A DNA stretch of 64,000 nt from Burkholderiaceae bacterium (GCA_024235895.1 JACKLM010000004.1:664053-728052); one strand, 5' to 3'. Positions 43,228 through 49,879 are shown, counted from the stretch's first letter. Made by a program: numbers and translations. The notes: generated from the letters alone by a model not told the origin.

Positions 43228-43791
43228 TCAGGCCTGACGGCGCCGGCGCGAGGTCGCCAGGCCGGCGGCGATCAGCGCGGCGGCCAGCAGGCCCAGCGTG
43301 CCGGGCTCGGGAACGGCCTGGGCACTGAAGTTGGTGATCCGGCCGAAGGCATTGCCGTTCGTCCCGTCGAGCGACCACTGCCGGAAGCCGAACAGCGTCC
43401 CTTCCTCGGCGAAGTAGGTGTAGCTGCCGTTCTGCCTGTTGGGCCCGTCGTCGTCGGTGAGCTGCGTGAACAGCGCAGACGCCAGGTCGGTGTCGGACGT
43501 GAGCATGCCGAACGGGTCATAGAACGGCCCGTCCGCGTCGAACGTCCGGTAGTTCCAGTCGAAGCTGATCGTCCAGTCGCGGTCCAGCACGATGTACGCA
43601 TCGGTGAACGACTCGGCGCCGTCGTCACCGCCGTTGAGCCGAATGCGGGTCTGGTTGAAGAGGATGGAGCCGTCGCCTGCGGCACGCGTCCATTGCGACG
43701 GGGCGAAGGCGCCGGTGAACCCGACGACATCCGCGGCGGCCTGGCCCAGGAAGCCGAACAGGACCAGCGCGGCGACCAGCACTCTTTTCAT
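43228..43791 (-). CDS. PEP-CTERM sorting domain protein
   Basis: This 187-residue secreted protein has a signal peptide (MKRVLVAALVLFGFLGQAAA), then a beta-rich domain with WTISFDWNYRTFDADGPF that resembles a small lectin-like or jelly-roll fold. It ends with the PEP-CTERM tripartite tail: AVPEPGT, a hydrophobic helix, then RRRR. Exosortase (xrtB at the right edge) would cut and transfer it, probably linked to exopolysaccharide. It has its own sigma-54-like promoter (43833-43847) and may be co-transcribed with the subtilase downstream. The binding partner is unknown. Confidence 0.92.
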   Translation of the reverse strand: MKRVLVAALVLFGFLGQAAADVVGFTGAFAPSQWTRAAGDGSILFNQTRIRLNGGDDGAESFTDAYIVLDRDWTISFDWNYRTFDADGPFYDPFGMLTSDTDLASALFTQLTDDDGPNRQNGSYTYFAEEGTLFGFRQWSLDGTNGNAFGRITNFSAQAVPEPGTLGLLAAALIAAGLATSRRRRQA

Positions 43792-43832
43792 GGTGGACCT
43801 CAGATACGCGAAACAAAGATACACAAACCCAA

Positions 43833-43847
43833 GCAAATCGCATGCCT
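43833..43847 (-). promoter_or_regulatory. Sigma-54-like promoter for the PEP-CTERM gene
   Basis: On the minus strand the sequence reads AGGCATG-N4-TTGC. The invariant GG and GC pairs are at exactly the right spacing, and only two positions differ from TGGCACG-N4-TTGC. The start site would be near 43822, about 30 nt before the start codon. Confidence 0.55.
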
Positions 43848-43912
43848 CGCAAGCAACGGCGCGGGTTCCAGCGGGCGACCACAGTCTCCTGCGGCACCGT
43901 GCGTCCCCGCTG

Positions 43913-43929
43913 TGTAAGACCTTTCGACA
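43913..43929. promoter_or_regulatory. 17-bp motif shared with the other PEP-CTERM promoter
   Basis: The site reads TGTAA-N6-TCGACA and matches the site at 58476-58492 (TGTAA-N6-CCGACA) in 10 of 11 defined positions. It lies 66 bp upstream of the sigma-54-like box. Such a distance would suit an enhancer-binding activator. The outer TGT...ACA gives weak dyad symmetry. Confidence 0.4.
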
Positions 43930-44034
43930 TCGGGAAACCACCGACCGACCGATGGACTCGCGCGTCCGTGCAAGGCCTCGAGTATCGCCCTTGCGACCGA
44001 CGGCGGTGTCGTCTCGAGCGGGCCGGGCAGCGCC

Positions 44035-44040
44035 TAAACT
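44035..44040 (+). promoter_or_regulatory. Possible -10 box for argJ
   Basis: TAAACT lies 37 nt before the argJ start, with no clear -35. The same hexamer occurs at 29692 ahead of rluC. Weak evidence on its own. Confidence 0.3.
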
Positions 44041-44076
44041 CCGCTTCCTCGCCCGACCGACCTGCACGCCGCCGCC

Positions 44077-45327
44077 ATGCCCGTCAACCTGTCCCGGCCC
44101 GACCCCGCCGCGCTCCACCCGGTCGCCGGCGTGCGCCTGGCCACCGCGATGGCCGGCGTGCGCAAGGCGGGCCGGCGCGACCTGGTGCTGTTCGCGCTCG
44201 ACGAGGGCGCGGCCGTGGCCGGCGTCTTCACCGCCAACCGCTTCTGCGCCGCGCCGGTGCAGGTCTGCCGCGATCACCTCGGCGCCGACGGCGCCGGCGG
44301 CCAGGGCGTGCGCGCGCTGCTCGTCAACACCGGCAACGCCAACGCCGGCACCGGGGCCGACGGGCTGGCGCGCGCGCGGCACAGCTGCGAGGCCCTGGCC
44401 GCCGTGATCGGCGTCGCGCCGCGGCAGGTGCTGCCGTTTTCCACCGGCGTCATCATGGAGACGCTGCCCGTCGACCGCATCGAGGCCGCGCTGCCCGCGC
44501 TGGCGGGCGCGCTGGCGCCGGCCGACGGCGCGCGCTGGGCCGAGGCGGCCGAGGGCATCATGACCACCGACACCGTGCCCAAGGCGGCGTCGCGCCGCGT
44601 CGAGATCGACGGCCACGCGGTGCACGTCACCGGCATCGGCAAGGGCGCCGGCATGATCCGCCCGAACATGGCGACGATGCTCGGCTTCGTCGCCACCGAC
44701 GCCGTCGTCGACCCGGCGCTGCTGCCGCGGCTCGTCAAGGCCGCGGCCGACCGCAGCTTCAACCGCATCACCATCGACGGCGACACCTCGACCAACGACG
44801 CCTTCGTGCTGATGGCCACGCAGCGTGCCGGCCACCCGGTGATCCGCTCGCTCGACTCCGCCGCCGGGCGCACGCTGGCGCGCGCCGTGTTCGAGGTCGC
44901 CACCGAGCTCGCGCAGGCCATCGTGCGCGACGGCGAGGGCGCGACCAAGTTCATCACGGTGCAGGTCGATGGCGGCCGCGACGAGGCCGAGTGCCGCCGC
45001 GTGGCCTACGCGATCGCGCACTCGCCGCTGGTCAAGACCGCGTTCTTCGCCAGCGACCCCAACCTGGGGCGCATCCTGGCCGCGGTCGGCTATGCCGGCA
45101 TCGCCGACCTCGACCAGGGGCTGATCGACCTGCACCTGGACGACGTCCACGTCGCCCGCGCCGGCGGTCGCCACCCGGATTACCAGGAGGCCGACGGCGC
45201 GCGCGTGATGAAGCAGCCCGAGATCACGGTGCGCGTCGACCTGCACCGCGGCGGCGCGTCGACCCAGGTCTGGACCTGCGACCTGTCCTACGACTACGTG
45301 CGCATCAACGCCGACTACCGCAGCTGA
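44077..45327 (+). CDS. argJ: Bifunctional ornithine acetyltransferase / N-acetylglutamate synthase
   Basis: ArgJ recycles the acetyl group from N-acetylornithine to glutamate and can also use acetyl-CoA, the cyclic route to arginine. This 416-residue proenzyme cleaves itself before Thr200 in GMIRPNMATML, which is present. VRALLVNTGNANAGTG, STGVIMETLP, and the C-terminal DLSYDYVRINADYRS are all typical. It diverges from the PEP-CTERM gene. An MFS exporter gene follows after 93 nt. Confidence 0.96.
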   Translation: MPVNLSRPDPAALHPVAGVRLATAMAGVRKAGRRDLVLFALDEGAAVAGVFTANRFCAAPVQVCRDHLGADGAGGQGVRALLVNTGNANAGTGADGLARARHSCEALAAVIGVAPRQVLPFSTGVIMETLPVDRIEAALPALAGALAPADGARWAEAAEGIMTTDTVPKAASRRVEIDGHAVHVTGIGKGAGMIRPNMATMLGFVATDAVVDPALLPRLVKAAADRSFNRITIDGDTSTNDAFVLMATQRAGHPVIRSLDSAAGRTLARAVFEVATELAQAIVRDGEGATKFITVQVDGGRDEAECRRVAYAIAHSPLVKTAFFASDPNLGRILAAVGYAGIADLDQGLIDLHLDDVHVARAGGRHPDYQEADGARVMKQPEITVRVDLHRGGASTQVWTCDLSYDYVRINADYRS

Positions 45328-45420
45328 TCGGGCTGCGCCGGGGACTCGTCGCGACGCCCTGGCGCGCCGGCGCGCCGTCGCGGAGAATCCGCCGCCGCCC
45401 CTCACCGACTGGCCCCCCCG

Positions 45421-46734
45421 ATGCGTCTGCGCTGGCGCCCGCGCGCGCCCTGGTTCCTGCCCGCGGGCGACCTCTGGCGCGACCCGGCCTACCTGCGGCT
45501 GTGGAGCTCGATCCTCGCCAGCTCGTTCGGCAACCAGGTGATGATGCTGGCGCTGCCGCTGACCGCGGCGGTGCTGCTGCAGGCCACGCCGACGCAGATG
45601 GGGCTGCTGACCGCGATCGAGCTGCTGCCCTTCTTGCTGCTGTCGCTGCCGTCGGGCGTGTGGCTGGACCGCGTGCGCAAGCTGCCGGTCTACGCCGGCG
45701 GCGAGCTGCTGCTGGCCAGCGCGGCGCTGAGCGTGCCGCTGGCGTGGTGGATGGGCTGGCTGTCGATGCCGTGGCTGTACCTGGTCGGCTTCGTCATCGG
45801 CGCCGTCCACACGGTGGCCGGCAGCGCGGCGCAGATCGTGCTGACGCAGGTCGTGCCGCGATCGCGGCTGGTCGAGGCGCACGCGCGCAACGCGCTCGCC
45901 AGCTCGGGCGCCGAGGTCGCTGGCCCGGGGCTGGCGGGGCTGCTGATCCGGCTCTTCGGCGCGCCGCTGACGCTGGTCGTCGACGCCGTGCTGCTGATCG
46001 GCTCGGCGCTGATCCTGCGCGGCATCCGCATCCACGACGATGCGCGCACCCGTTCAGGCGTGGCATTCTGGGACGCGCTGCGCGAGGGGCTGCGCTTCGT
46101 CGCCGGGCAGCGCCTGCTGGTGACGCTGGCCGCACTGATGGGCGTGTGGCAGATGGCGCACTACGCCGCGCTGACGGTGCAGATCCTGGTCGCCACGCGC
46201 ACGCTGGGCCTGACCGAGCAGCAGGTCGGGCTCGCCTTCACCGGCATGGGGCTGGGCACCATTGTCGGCAGCGTCTGGGGCCGGGCGCTGAGCGCGCGCA
46301 TCGGCCCCGGTCCCTGCCTGGTCGTCGGCTATGCGGTGTGCGGCGTCGGCTGGCTGCTGCCGGCGGTCGCGCCGCCGGGGCCGGTCGGTGTGGCGGCGTT
46401 CGCGCTGATGCTGATGCTGTTCGCCAGCGGCGCGGTGCTGGTCTTCATCAACTTCCTCGCGCTGCGCCAGGCGGTGACGCCGGGGCCGATGCTGGGCCGC
46501 ATGACCAGCACCATGCGCTGGCTCACGCTGCTGGCCGCCGGGCCGGGTGCGCTGCTCGGGGGCTGGCTGGGCGAGCACGTGGGACTGCGATCGGCGCTGC
46601 TGTTCGCGGCGCTGGTGTCGGCGCTGCTGGTCGCCGCCGCGTGGCGGCTGCCGATCATCCGCGCGCTGCGCGAGCTGCCGGCGCCGCAGGAGGTGGCGGC
46701 GCCCCTGGATGCGGCGCCGGAGAGGCGGGTCTGA
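45421..46734 (+). CDS. MFS transporter, probable exporter
   Basis: This 437-residue protein has about 12 hydrophobic segments and an inter-helix loop LPSGVWLDRVRKLPVY near residue 80 that matches the MFS motif A position. It belongs to the enterobactin-exporter/TMEM-like branch of MFS (MFS_3), in which macrolide and siderophore exporters are found. A cytoplasmic loop separates the two halves near residue 210. The substrate is unknown. The stop codon falls inside repeat copy A (46727), so the accessory island begins exactly at the gene's end. Confidence 0.85.
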   Translation: MRLRWRPRAPWFLPAGDLWRDPAYLRLWSSILASSFGNQVMMLALPLTAAVLLQATPTQMGLLTAIELLPFLLLSLPSGVWLDRVRKLPVYAGGELLLASAALSVPLAWWMGWLSMPWLYLVGFVIGAVHTVAGSAAQIVLTQVVPRSRLVEAHARNALASSGAEVAGPGLAGLLIRLFGAPLTLVVDAVLLIGSALILRGIRIHDDARTRSGVAFWDALREGLRFVAGQRLLVTLAALMGVWQMAHYAALTVQILVATRTLGLTEQQVGLAFTGMGLGTIVGSVWGRALSARIGPGPCLVVGYAVCGVGWLLPAVAPPGPVGVAAFALMLMLFASGAVLVFINFLALRQAVTPGPMLGRMTSTMRWLTLLAAGPGALLGGWLGEHVGLRSALLFAALVSALLVAAAWRLPIIRALRELPAPQEVAAPLDAAPERRV

Positions 46735-46788
46735 AATCGAAGGCCCAGCCGGCCTGGGGCCCGCGCAGGCGAGGGCCGACGAGTCCAG
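46727..46788 (+). repeat. Island repeat, copy A (outer left)
   Basis: The head GGGTCTGAAATCGAA is shared by all four copies. Copy A also shares the block GCGCAGGCGAGGGC (46763-46776) with copy D at an exact 2200-bp offset and without gaps between the two blocks. The repeat includes the stop codon of the MFS gene and ends 9 bp before the antitoxin stop codon. Confidence 0.65.
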
Positions 46789-46797
46789 CCCCGACCT

Positions 46798-47172
46798 CTA
46801 AGGCGCCTGGGGGGGGCGCGCACCTTGCCCGCGCGAGCGAGAGGGGCCATGATCGCGGCGGCCGGCCGTCGAGGGCGGCCTCTCGGGCGGGGGGGCAGGC
46901 GTCATCCTCGCCGGCTCGACCAGGCGCCCCGTGACGTACTTGTGCAGGACGCTGGCGATCAGCGTCTGGTAGGGCATACCCTCCTCGAGCGCACGCGCCT
47001 GGATATCGGCGAGGTCGCCCGACGAAAGGCGGATGTTCACCCGCCTGTCCTTGATCGCGGTGGCACGTGCGGCCTCCCGATACTTGGCAAGTTCGGCCTT
47101 GGTCGCCACGGAGCGCAGCTTCCCGCTCTCGAAGGCGCTCAGCACTTCGAGCTCATAAGCGTCGAGTTTCAT
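46798..47172 (-). CDS. Ribbon-helix-helix antitoxin of a type II TA module
   Basis: This 124-residue protein would neutralise the toxin encoded just upstream, which it overlaps by 20 nt. Residues about 1-87 match a CopG-like antitoxin family paired with BrnT/DUF497-type toxins: LSAFESGKLRSV, KDRRVNIRLSSGDLADIQARALEEG, then PYQTLIASVLHKYVTG. The last 37 residues are Pro/Arg/Gly-rich and unlike the family. They look like translation past the normal end into the island border. It probably also represses its own promoter. Confidence 0.8.
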   Translation of the reverse strand: MKLDAYELEVLSAFESGKLRSVATKAELAKYREAARATAIKDRRVNIRLSSGDLADIQARALEEGMPYQTLIASVLHKYVTGRLVEPARMTPAPPPERPPSTAGRRDHGPSRSRGQGARPPQAP

Positions 47173-47455
47173 GATCGGGGTCGTCCTTTCCGAGATAGAG
47201 GCGCGTAGCCCTCCTGCTGGGGATGATGGTCTTCAGAAAGTAGTACTCATCCTCTTCGACAAACGGCACGAGGTAGGCGTAGCCCTCGACAGCAACGACG
47301 AAAACCCGCTGCCGCGGATACCTGCGCGGGTTCGGATGGCCGACAACATCGAGAAGCGCACCGGACTCGATGGCTACCACGACTTGCTCGAACGTCAAAC
47401 CGCGCTCGTTCAGGAGCCTGTCGTTCTTGCTGGCAGGCCAGCGATACGGTTTCAC
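47153..47455 (-). CDS. BrnT-like toxin of a type II TA module
   Basis: This 100-residue basic protein resembles BrnT/DUF497 ribonuclease toxins: KNDRLLNERGLTFEQVV, a DVVGHPNPRRYPRQRVFVV beta region, GYAYLVPFVEEDE, and LKTIIPSRRATRLYLG. BrnT is known to cut RNA and inhibit translation. It starts with GTG at 47455 and is first in a two-gene operon with its antitoxin, the toxin-first order typical of brnTA. A promoter lies so close that the mRNA may be leaderless. It is bounded by repeat copies A and B. Confidence 0.8.
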   Translation of the reverse strand: MKPYRWPASKNDRLLNERGLTFEQVVVAIESGALLDVVGHPNPRRYPRQRVFVVAVEGYAYLVPFVEEDEYYFLKTIIPSRRATRLYLGKDDPDHETRRL

Positions 47456-47461
47456 GTGGTG

Positions 47462-47489
47462 ATTCTATCGCGTGTGTGCCGAATGTCAC
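47462..47489 (-). promoter_or_regulatory. Promoter of the brnT-like TA operon
   Basis: On the minus strand GTGACA (47489-47484) and TAGAAT (47467-47462) lie 16 bp apart, a good housekeeping promoter. The predicted start is at or next to the GTG start codon at 47455, implying a leaderless mRNA. Confidence 0.6.
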
Positions 47490-47510
47490 CGCCGGGCCAG
47501 AAGCGCCGCA

Positions 47511-47586
47511 GGGTCTGAAATCGAAAGTCGAGCGGGCCTGGGCCAGCGCACCCTGGAATCGGAACTTCGCGAGCTACCGCGGCGAG
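47511..47586 (+). repeat. Island repeat, copy B (inner left)
   Basis: It starts GGGTCTGAAATCGAAAG, identical to copy C for 17 bp. It then aligns to copy C without gaps for about 75 bp with roughly one mismatch in five, including ACCCTG and ACTTCGCGA blocks. It separates the BrnT module from the coiled-coil gene. Confidence 0.7.
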
Positions 47587-47781
47587 CGCTGTTTCTGGCG
47601 GCCATGGCCCGCGCCGTGCTCCATGGTTTCGAGCCGGGAATCCTCAGACCGCCTGGCGGTGTCCGCTTCGCTGAGGAAGGCAGGCACCGCAAACCGTGCG
47701 CGGGCGCTTCCCGCCAGGCTTGGCGTGTTCACCGCGTATCATGGCGGCGTTCGACGACGCCCTTCCGCTTGGAGTGGCAGC
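47587..47781. other. 195-bp region before the coiled-coil gene
   Basis: No gene is supported. It must hold the promoter of the coiled-coil gene. A TATCAT -10-like word lies at 47736-47741 without a clear -35, and a GGAGTGG ribosome-binding site is near 47770. Confidence 0.3.
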
Positions 47782-48030
47782 ATGAACGACAACGTCGAGA
47801 ATCTGATCCTCGAGCACTTGAAGGCGATCCGGGCTGACCTGGGCGATTTGCGCCGCGAGGTTCGCGAGGTGAAGTCGCGTCTTGCCTCCCTGGAGGGGCA
47901 GGTGGTCCAGATGCACAAGAGCGTCGCCTTCATCCACGAAGACCTGGCCGGCATGAACGCGCGGATCGACGGTCTGAGCGATCGCGTGGAAAGGATCGAG
48001 CGTCGGCTCGATCTGCGTGAGGCCGTGTAG
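47782..48030 (+). CDS. Small coiled-coil protein
   Basis: This 82-residue protein is almost entirely a heptad coiled coil: LILEHLKAIRADLGDLRREV, VKSRLASLEGQVVQMHKSV, then IDGLSDRVERIERRLDL. Similar short coiled-coil proteins occur widely in proteobacteria, often next to mobile or toxin-antitoxin genes. Their role is not known to me. A GGAGTGG ribosome-binding site precedes the ATG. It sits alone between repeat copies B and C, in opposite orientation to both TA modules, as the cargo of the inner cassette. Confidence 0.75.
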   Translation: MNDNVENLILEHLKAIRADLGDLRREVREVKSRLASLEGQVVQMHKSVAFIHEDLAGMNARIDGLSDRVERIERRLDLREAV

Positions 48031-48044
48031 TCGAAGAACCGGTG

Positions 48045-48120
48045 GGGTCTGAAATCGAAAGCCCAGCGGCCCGGGGCTGGCACACCCTGCAGTCGAGACT
48101 TCGCGAACTGCCACGGGCAG
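48045..48120 (+). repeat. Island repeat, copy C (inner right)
   Basis: It starts 14 bp after the coiled-coil stop with GGGTCTGAAATCGAAAG and is the partner of copy B 534 bp to the left. It ends directly before the stop codon of the fitB-like gene. The reading frame GSEIES is kept in all four copies, which may mean they derive from coding DNA. Confidence 0.7.
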
Positions 48121-48122
48121 TG

Positions 48123-48548
48123 CTACGCGCCCCGGTCCTTCCAGGGGTCGATGACTTTCAGGCCGGCCGCTTCATAGGGCGATCTGTCGCGTGATGCCAC
48201 GATGAAGCCCCGCGATGCCGCCACGGCCGCGATGTAGCCGTCTGGCGTCGGGAAGCCGCGCCCGCCGTTCCTGGCCGTCACGGCCAGGTCGGCATAGTGC
48301 CGCGCTGCATCCGTGTCGAAGGGCAGGATCCGATCCTCGAACAGCGCCAGCAGTTCGGTCAGGGCGCGGTCGAGCATGTTCTTGCGCCTGCCTGCCGGCA
48401 GCGCCCGGATGCCGAACAGCAACTCGGCCAGCGTGACGCTCGACAGGTACAGGGTCTGCGCCGCCTGGTCGTTCAGCCAGGCCCTCACGGCCGCGTCGGG
48501 CTGCGGCTTCATCGCCTCGGAAACGACGTTGGTATCCAGGACGATCAT
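48123..48548 (-). CDS. fitB: PIN-domain toxin, FitB/VapC family
   Basis: This 141-residue ribonuclease toxin has the PIN-domain acidic residues Asp5 (MIVLDTNVVSE), Glu42 (LAELLFG), Asp103 (TPDGYIAAVA) and Asp121 (ASRD). FitB/VapC toxins usually cut tRNA or rRNA when the antitoxin is lost. It begins 18 nt after the fitA-like antitoxin stop. The overall pattern resembles FitB more than classical VapC. It lies between repeat copies C and D. Confidence 0.9.
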   Translation of the reverse strand: MIVLDTNVVSEAMKPQPDAAVRAWLNDQAAQTLYLSSVTLAELLFGIRALPAGRRKNMLDRALTELLALFEDRILPFDTDAARHYADLAVTARNGGRGFPTPDGYIAAVAASRGFIVASRDRSPYEAAGLKVIDPWKDRGA

Positions 48549-48566
48549 GCCGTCGAAGGTCGACGT

Positions 48567-48821
48567 TCAGTCGAAGGTCAACGGCTTGGCCGGCGTCTTG
48601 TCCCGCACGCTGTCGAACACGGCAAGGTCTTTGTCGGTCAGCCCGATCCTGCGTCCGATGGCGGCCAGGGCGTCGCCCACGCGCACGCGCTTGTCGGGCT
48701 TGACCGCGGCTGCCAGAATCTCGCGGACCTCCGCCTCCGTGCTGCGGCCGTGCTGGGCCGCGCGCACGCGCAAGGCGCGGTGCACGTCGTCCGGCACGTT
48801 TCTCACCGTCAGGATGGCCAA
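48567..48821 (-). CDS. fitA: FitA-like ribbon-helix-helix antitoxin
   Basis: This 84-residue protein has the FitA N-terminal ribbon-helix-helix (MAILTVRNVPDDVHRALRVR, then AAQHGRSTEAEVREIL) and a short C-terminal toxin-binding tail. It starts with TTG at 48821, behind AAGGAG at 9-nt spacing. It is the first gene of the two-gene operon and should repress it with the toxin. A perfect inverted repeat over the promoter (48850-48875) is the likely operator. Confidence 0.9.
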   Translation of the reverse strand: MAILTVRNVPDDVHRALRVRAAQHGRSTEAEVREILAAAVKPDKRVRVGDALAAIGRRIGLTDKDLAVFDSVRDKTPAKPLTFD

Positions 48822-48849
48822 GATTCAAGACTCCTTGCTTGCTTTCCGT

Positions 48850-48885
48850 GACTGCAATCATAGAGACATGCAGTCACCCGTGCAA
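48850..48885 (-). promoter_or_regulatory. fitAB promoter with overlapping operator palindrome
   Basis: On the minus strand TTGCAC (48885-48880) and TATGAT (48862-48857) stand exactly 17 bp apart, a strong promoter. The perfect 7-bp inverted repeat GACTGCA-N12-TGCAGTC spans 48850-48875 and covers the -10 and most of the spacer. That is where FitA-type repressors are expected to bind. Confidence 0.75.
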
Positions 48886-48926
48886 GCGCAGCCGGGGTCC
48901 CGCTGGCGGTGAGCGCAGCCGGGGTC
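48886..48926. repeat. 14-bp direct repeats at the island's right border
   Basis: GCGCAGCCGGGGTC occurs at 48886-48899 and 48913-48926. The second copy runs into repeat copy D. It may be a duplication made when the island was built, or a relic of copy D's own unit. Confidence 0.55.
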
Positions 48927-48988
48927 AGGTCCGAAATCGAAAGTCGAGCGAGCACTGCCTCAGCGCAGGCGAGGGCTTCCGACTCCGG
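48921..48988 (+). repeat. Island repeat, copy D (outer right)
   Basis: It carries GGGGTCAGGTCCGAAATCG, a variant of the shared head, then the block GCGCAGGCGAGGGC (48963-48976) shared with copy A. Position by position, D and A line up at a constant 2200-bp offset. Beyond it, to 49111, I see no gene or signal. Confidence 0.6.
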
Positions 48989-49111
48989 GCCTGCGAAGCA
49001 CCACCGAGCCGCTCGAAGCGGCTTGTGCCTCGGGCGCGCCCGACTGCACGACGGTCACCTCCCGCCTCGATCTCGACGCCCGCTCGGTAGCAGACGCATG
49101 GCGAAGAGGCG

Positions 49112-49879
49112 TCAGCCCGATCCCGGCGCGAACCGATCCACCGCGTCGGTGATCAGCGTCTGCACTCCCAGCGCACGCAGCCGCTCGGCGTCGCGCGGCT
49201 CGTTGACGGTGTAGCAGGCGGTGCGCCAGCCCTGGACGCGCGCGTGCTCGGCCAGCGCGTGGTCCATGATGCGGTGGTTGGTGATGATCGCCACCAGGTC
49301 CAGCCGGGCGGCGATCTCCAGGCAGCCGTCCCACAGCGTGTCCAGCAGCAGCGCGCGCGGCAGCTGCGGCGCGGCCCGCATCGCCGCGTGCAGCGACTCG
49401 GGCCGGAACGAGCTCAGCAGCGGCGGCACCGCCGCGCCGGCCCACAGTGCGGCCGCGGCCCGGGCGACGACGCGGCCGGTCTCGACCTCCTGCCCCGGTG
49501 TCGGCTTGATCTCCAGGTCCAGCACGAAGCCGTTGGCGCGCAGGTAGGCCGCCACCGCCGCCAGCGTCGGCATCGGCTCGCCGGCATATTGCCGCCCGTG
49601 CCAGCTGCCGGCGTCCAGCCGCGACAGCTCGGCCCAGGCGAGCCGGCCGGCGCGCCCGCGGCCGTCGGTCGTGCGCGCCAGCGTCGTGTCGTGCAGCAGG
49701 AAGGGCACGCCGTCGGCGCTGAGCTTGACGTCGCACTCGAACGCGCGGTAGCCGAAGGACGCACCCAGGCGAAACGCCGCCAGCGTATTCTCCGGCGCCA
49801 GCTTGCCGGCGCCGCGGTGTGCGACCCAGCGCGGGAGGGGCCAGTCGGCGCCCGCCGGGGCAAGGCCCGCGGCGCTCAT
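49112..49879 (-). CDS. ugpQ: Glycerophosphodiester phosphodiesterase
   Basis: UgpQ splits glycerophosphodiesters into glycerol-3-phosphate and an alcohol. This 255-residue TIM barrel has WVAHRGAGKLAPENTLAAFR with the catalytic His near residue 19, ECDVKLSADGVPFLLHD with the acidic ligands and second His, and LEIKP near 120. No signal peptide is seen, so it is cytoplasmic and would use diesters brought in by UgpBAEC. It is last in the ugp operon, 58 nt after ugpC. Confidence 0.93.
   Translation of the reverse strand: MSAAGLAPAGADWPLPRWVAHRGAGKLAPENTLAAFRLGASFGYRAFECDVKLSADGVPFLLHDTTLARTTDGRGRAGRLAWAELSRLDAGSWHGRQYAGEPMPTLAAVAAYLRANGFVLDLEIKPTPGQEVETGRVVARAAAALWAGAAVPPLLSSFRPESLHAAMRAAPQLPRALLLDTLWDGCLEIAARLDLVAIITNHRIMDHALAEHARVQGWRTACYTVNEPRDAERLRALGVQTLITDAVDRFAPGSG

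Noticed and set aside
46727..48988. CRISPR array or integron reading of the four repeats
   Set aside because: Spacing is hundreds of bases and irregular. There is no cas gene, no integrase, and no attC core or inverse core.
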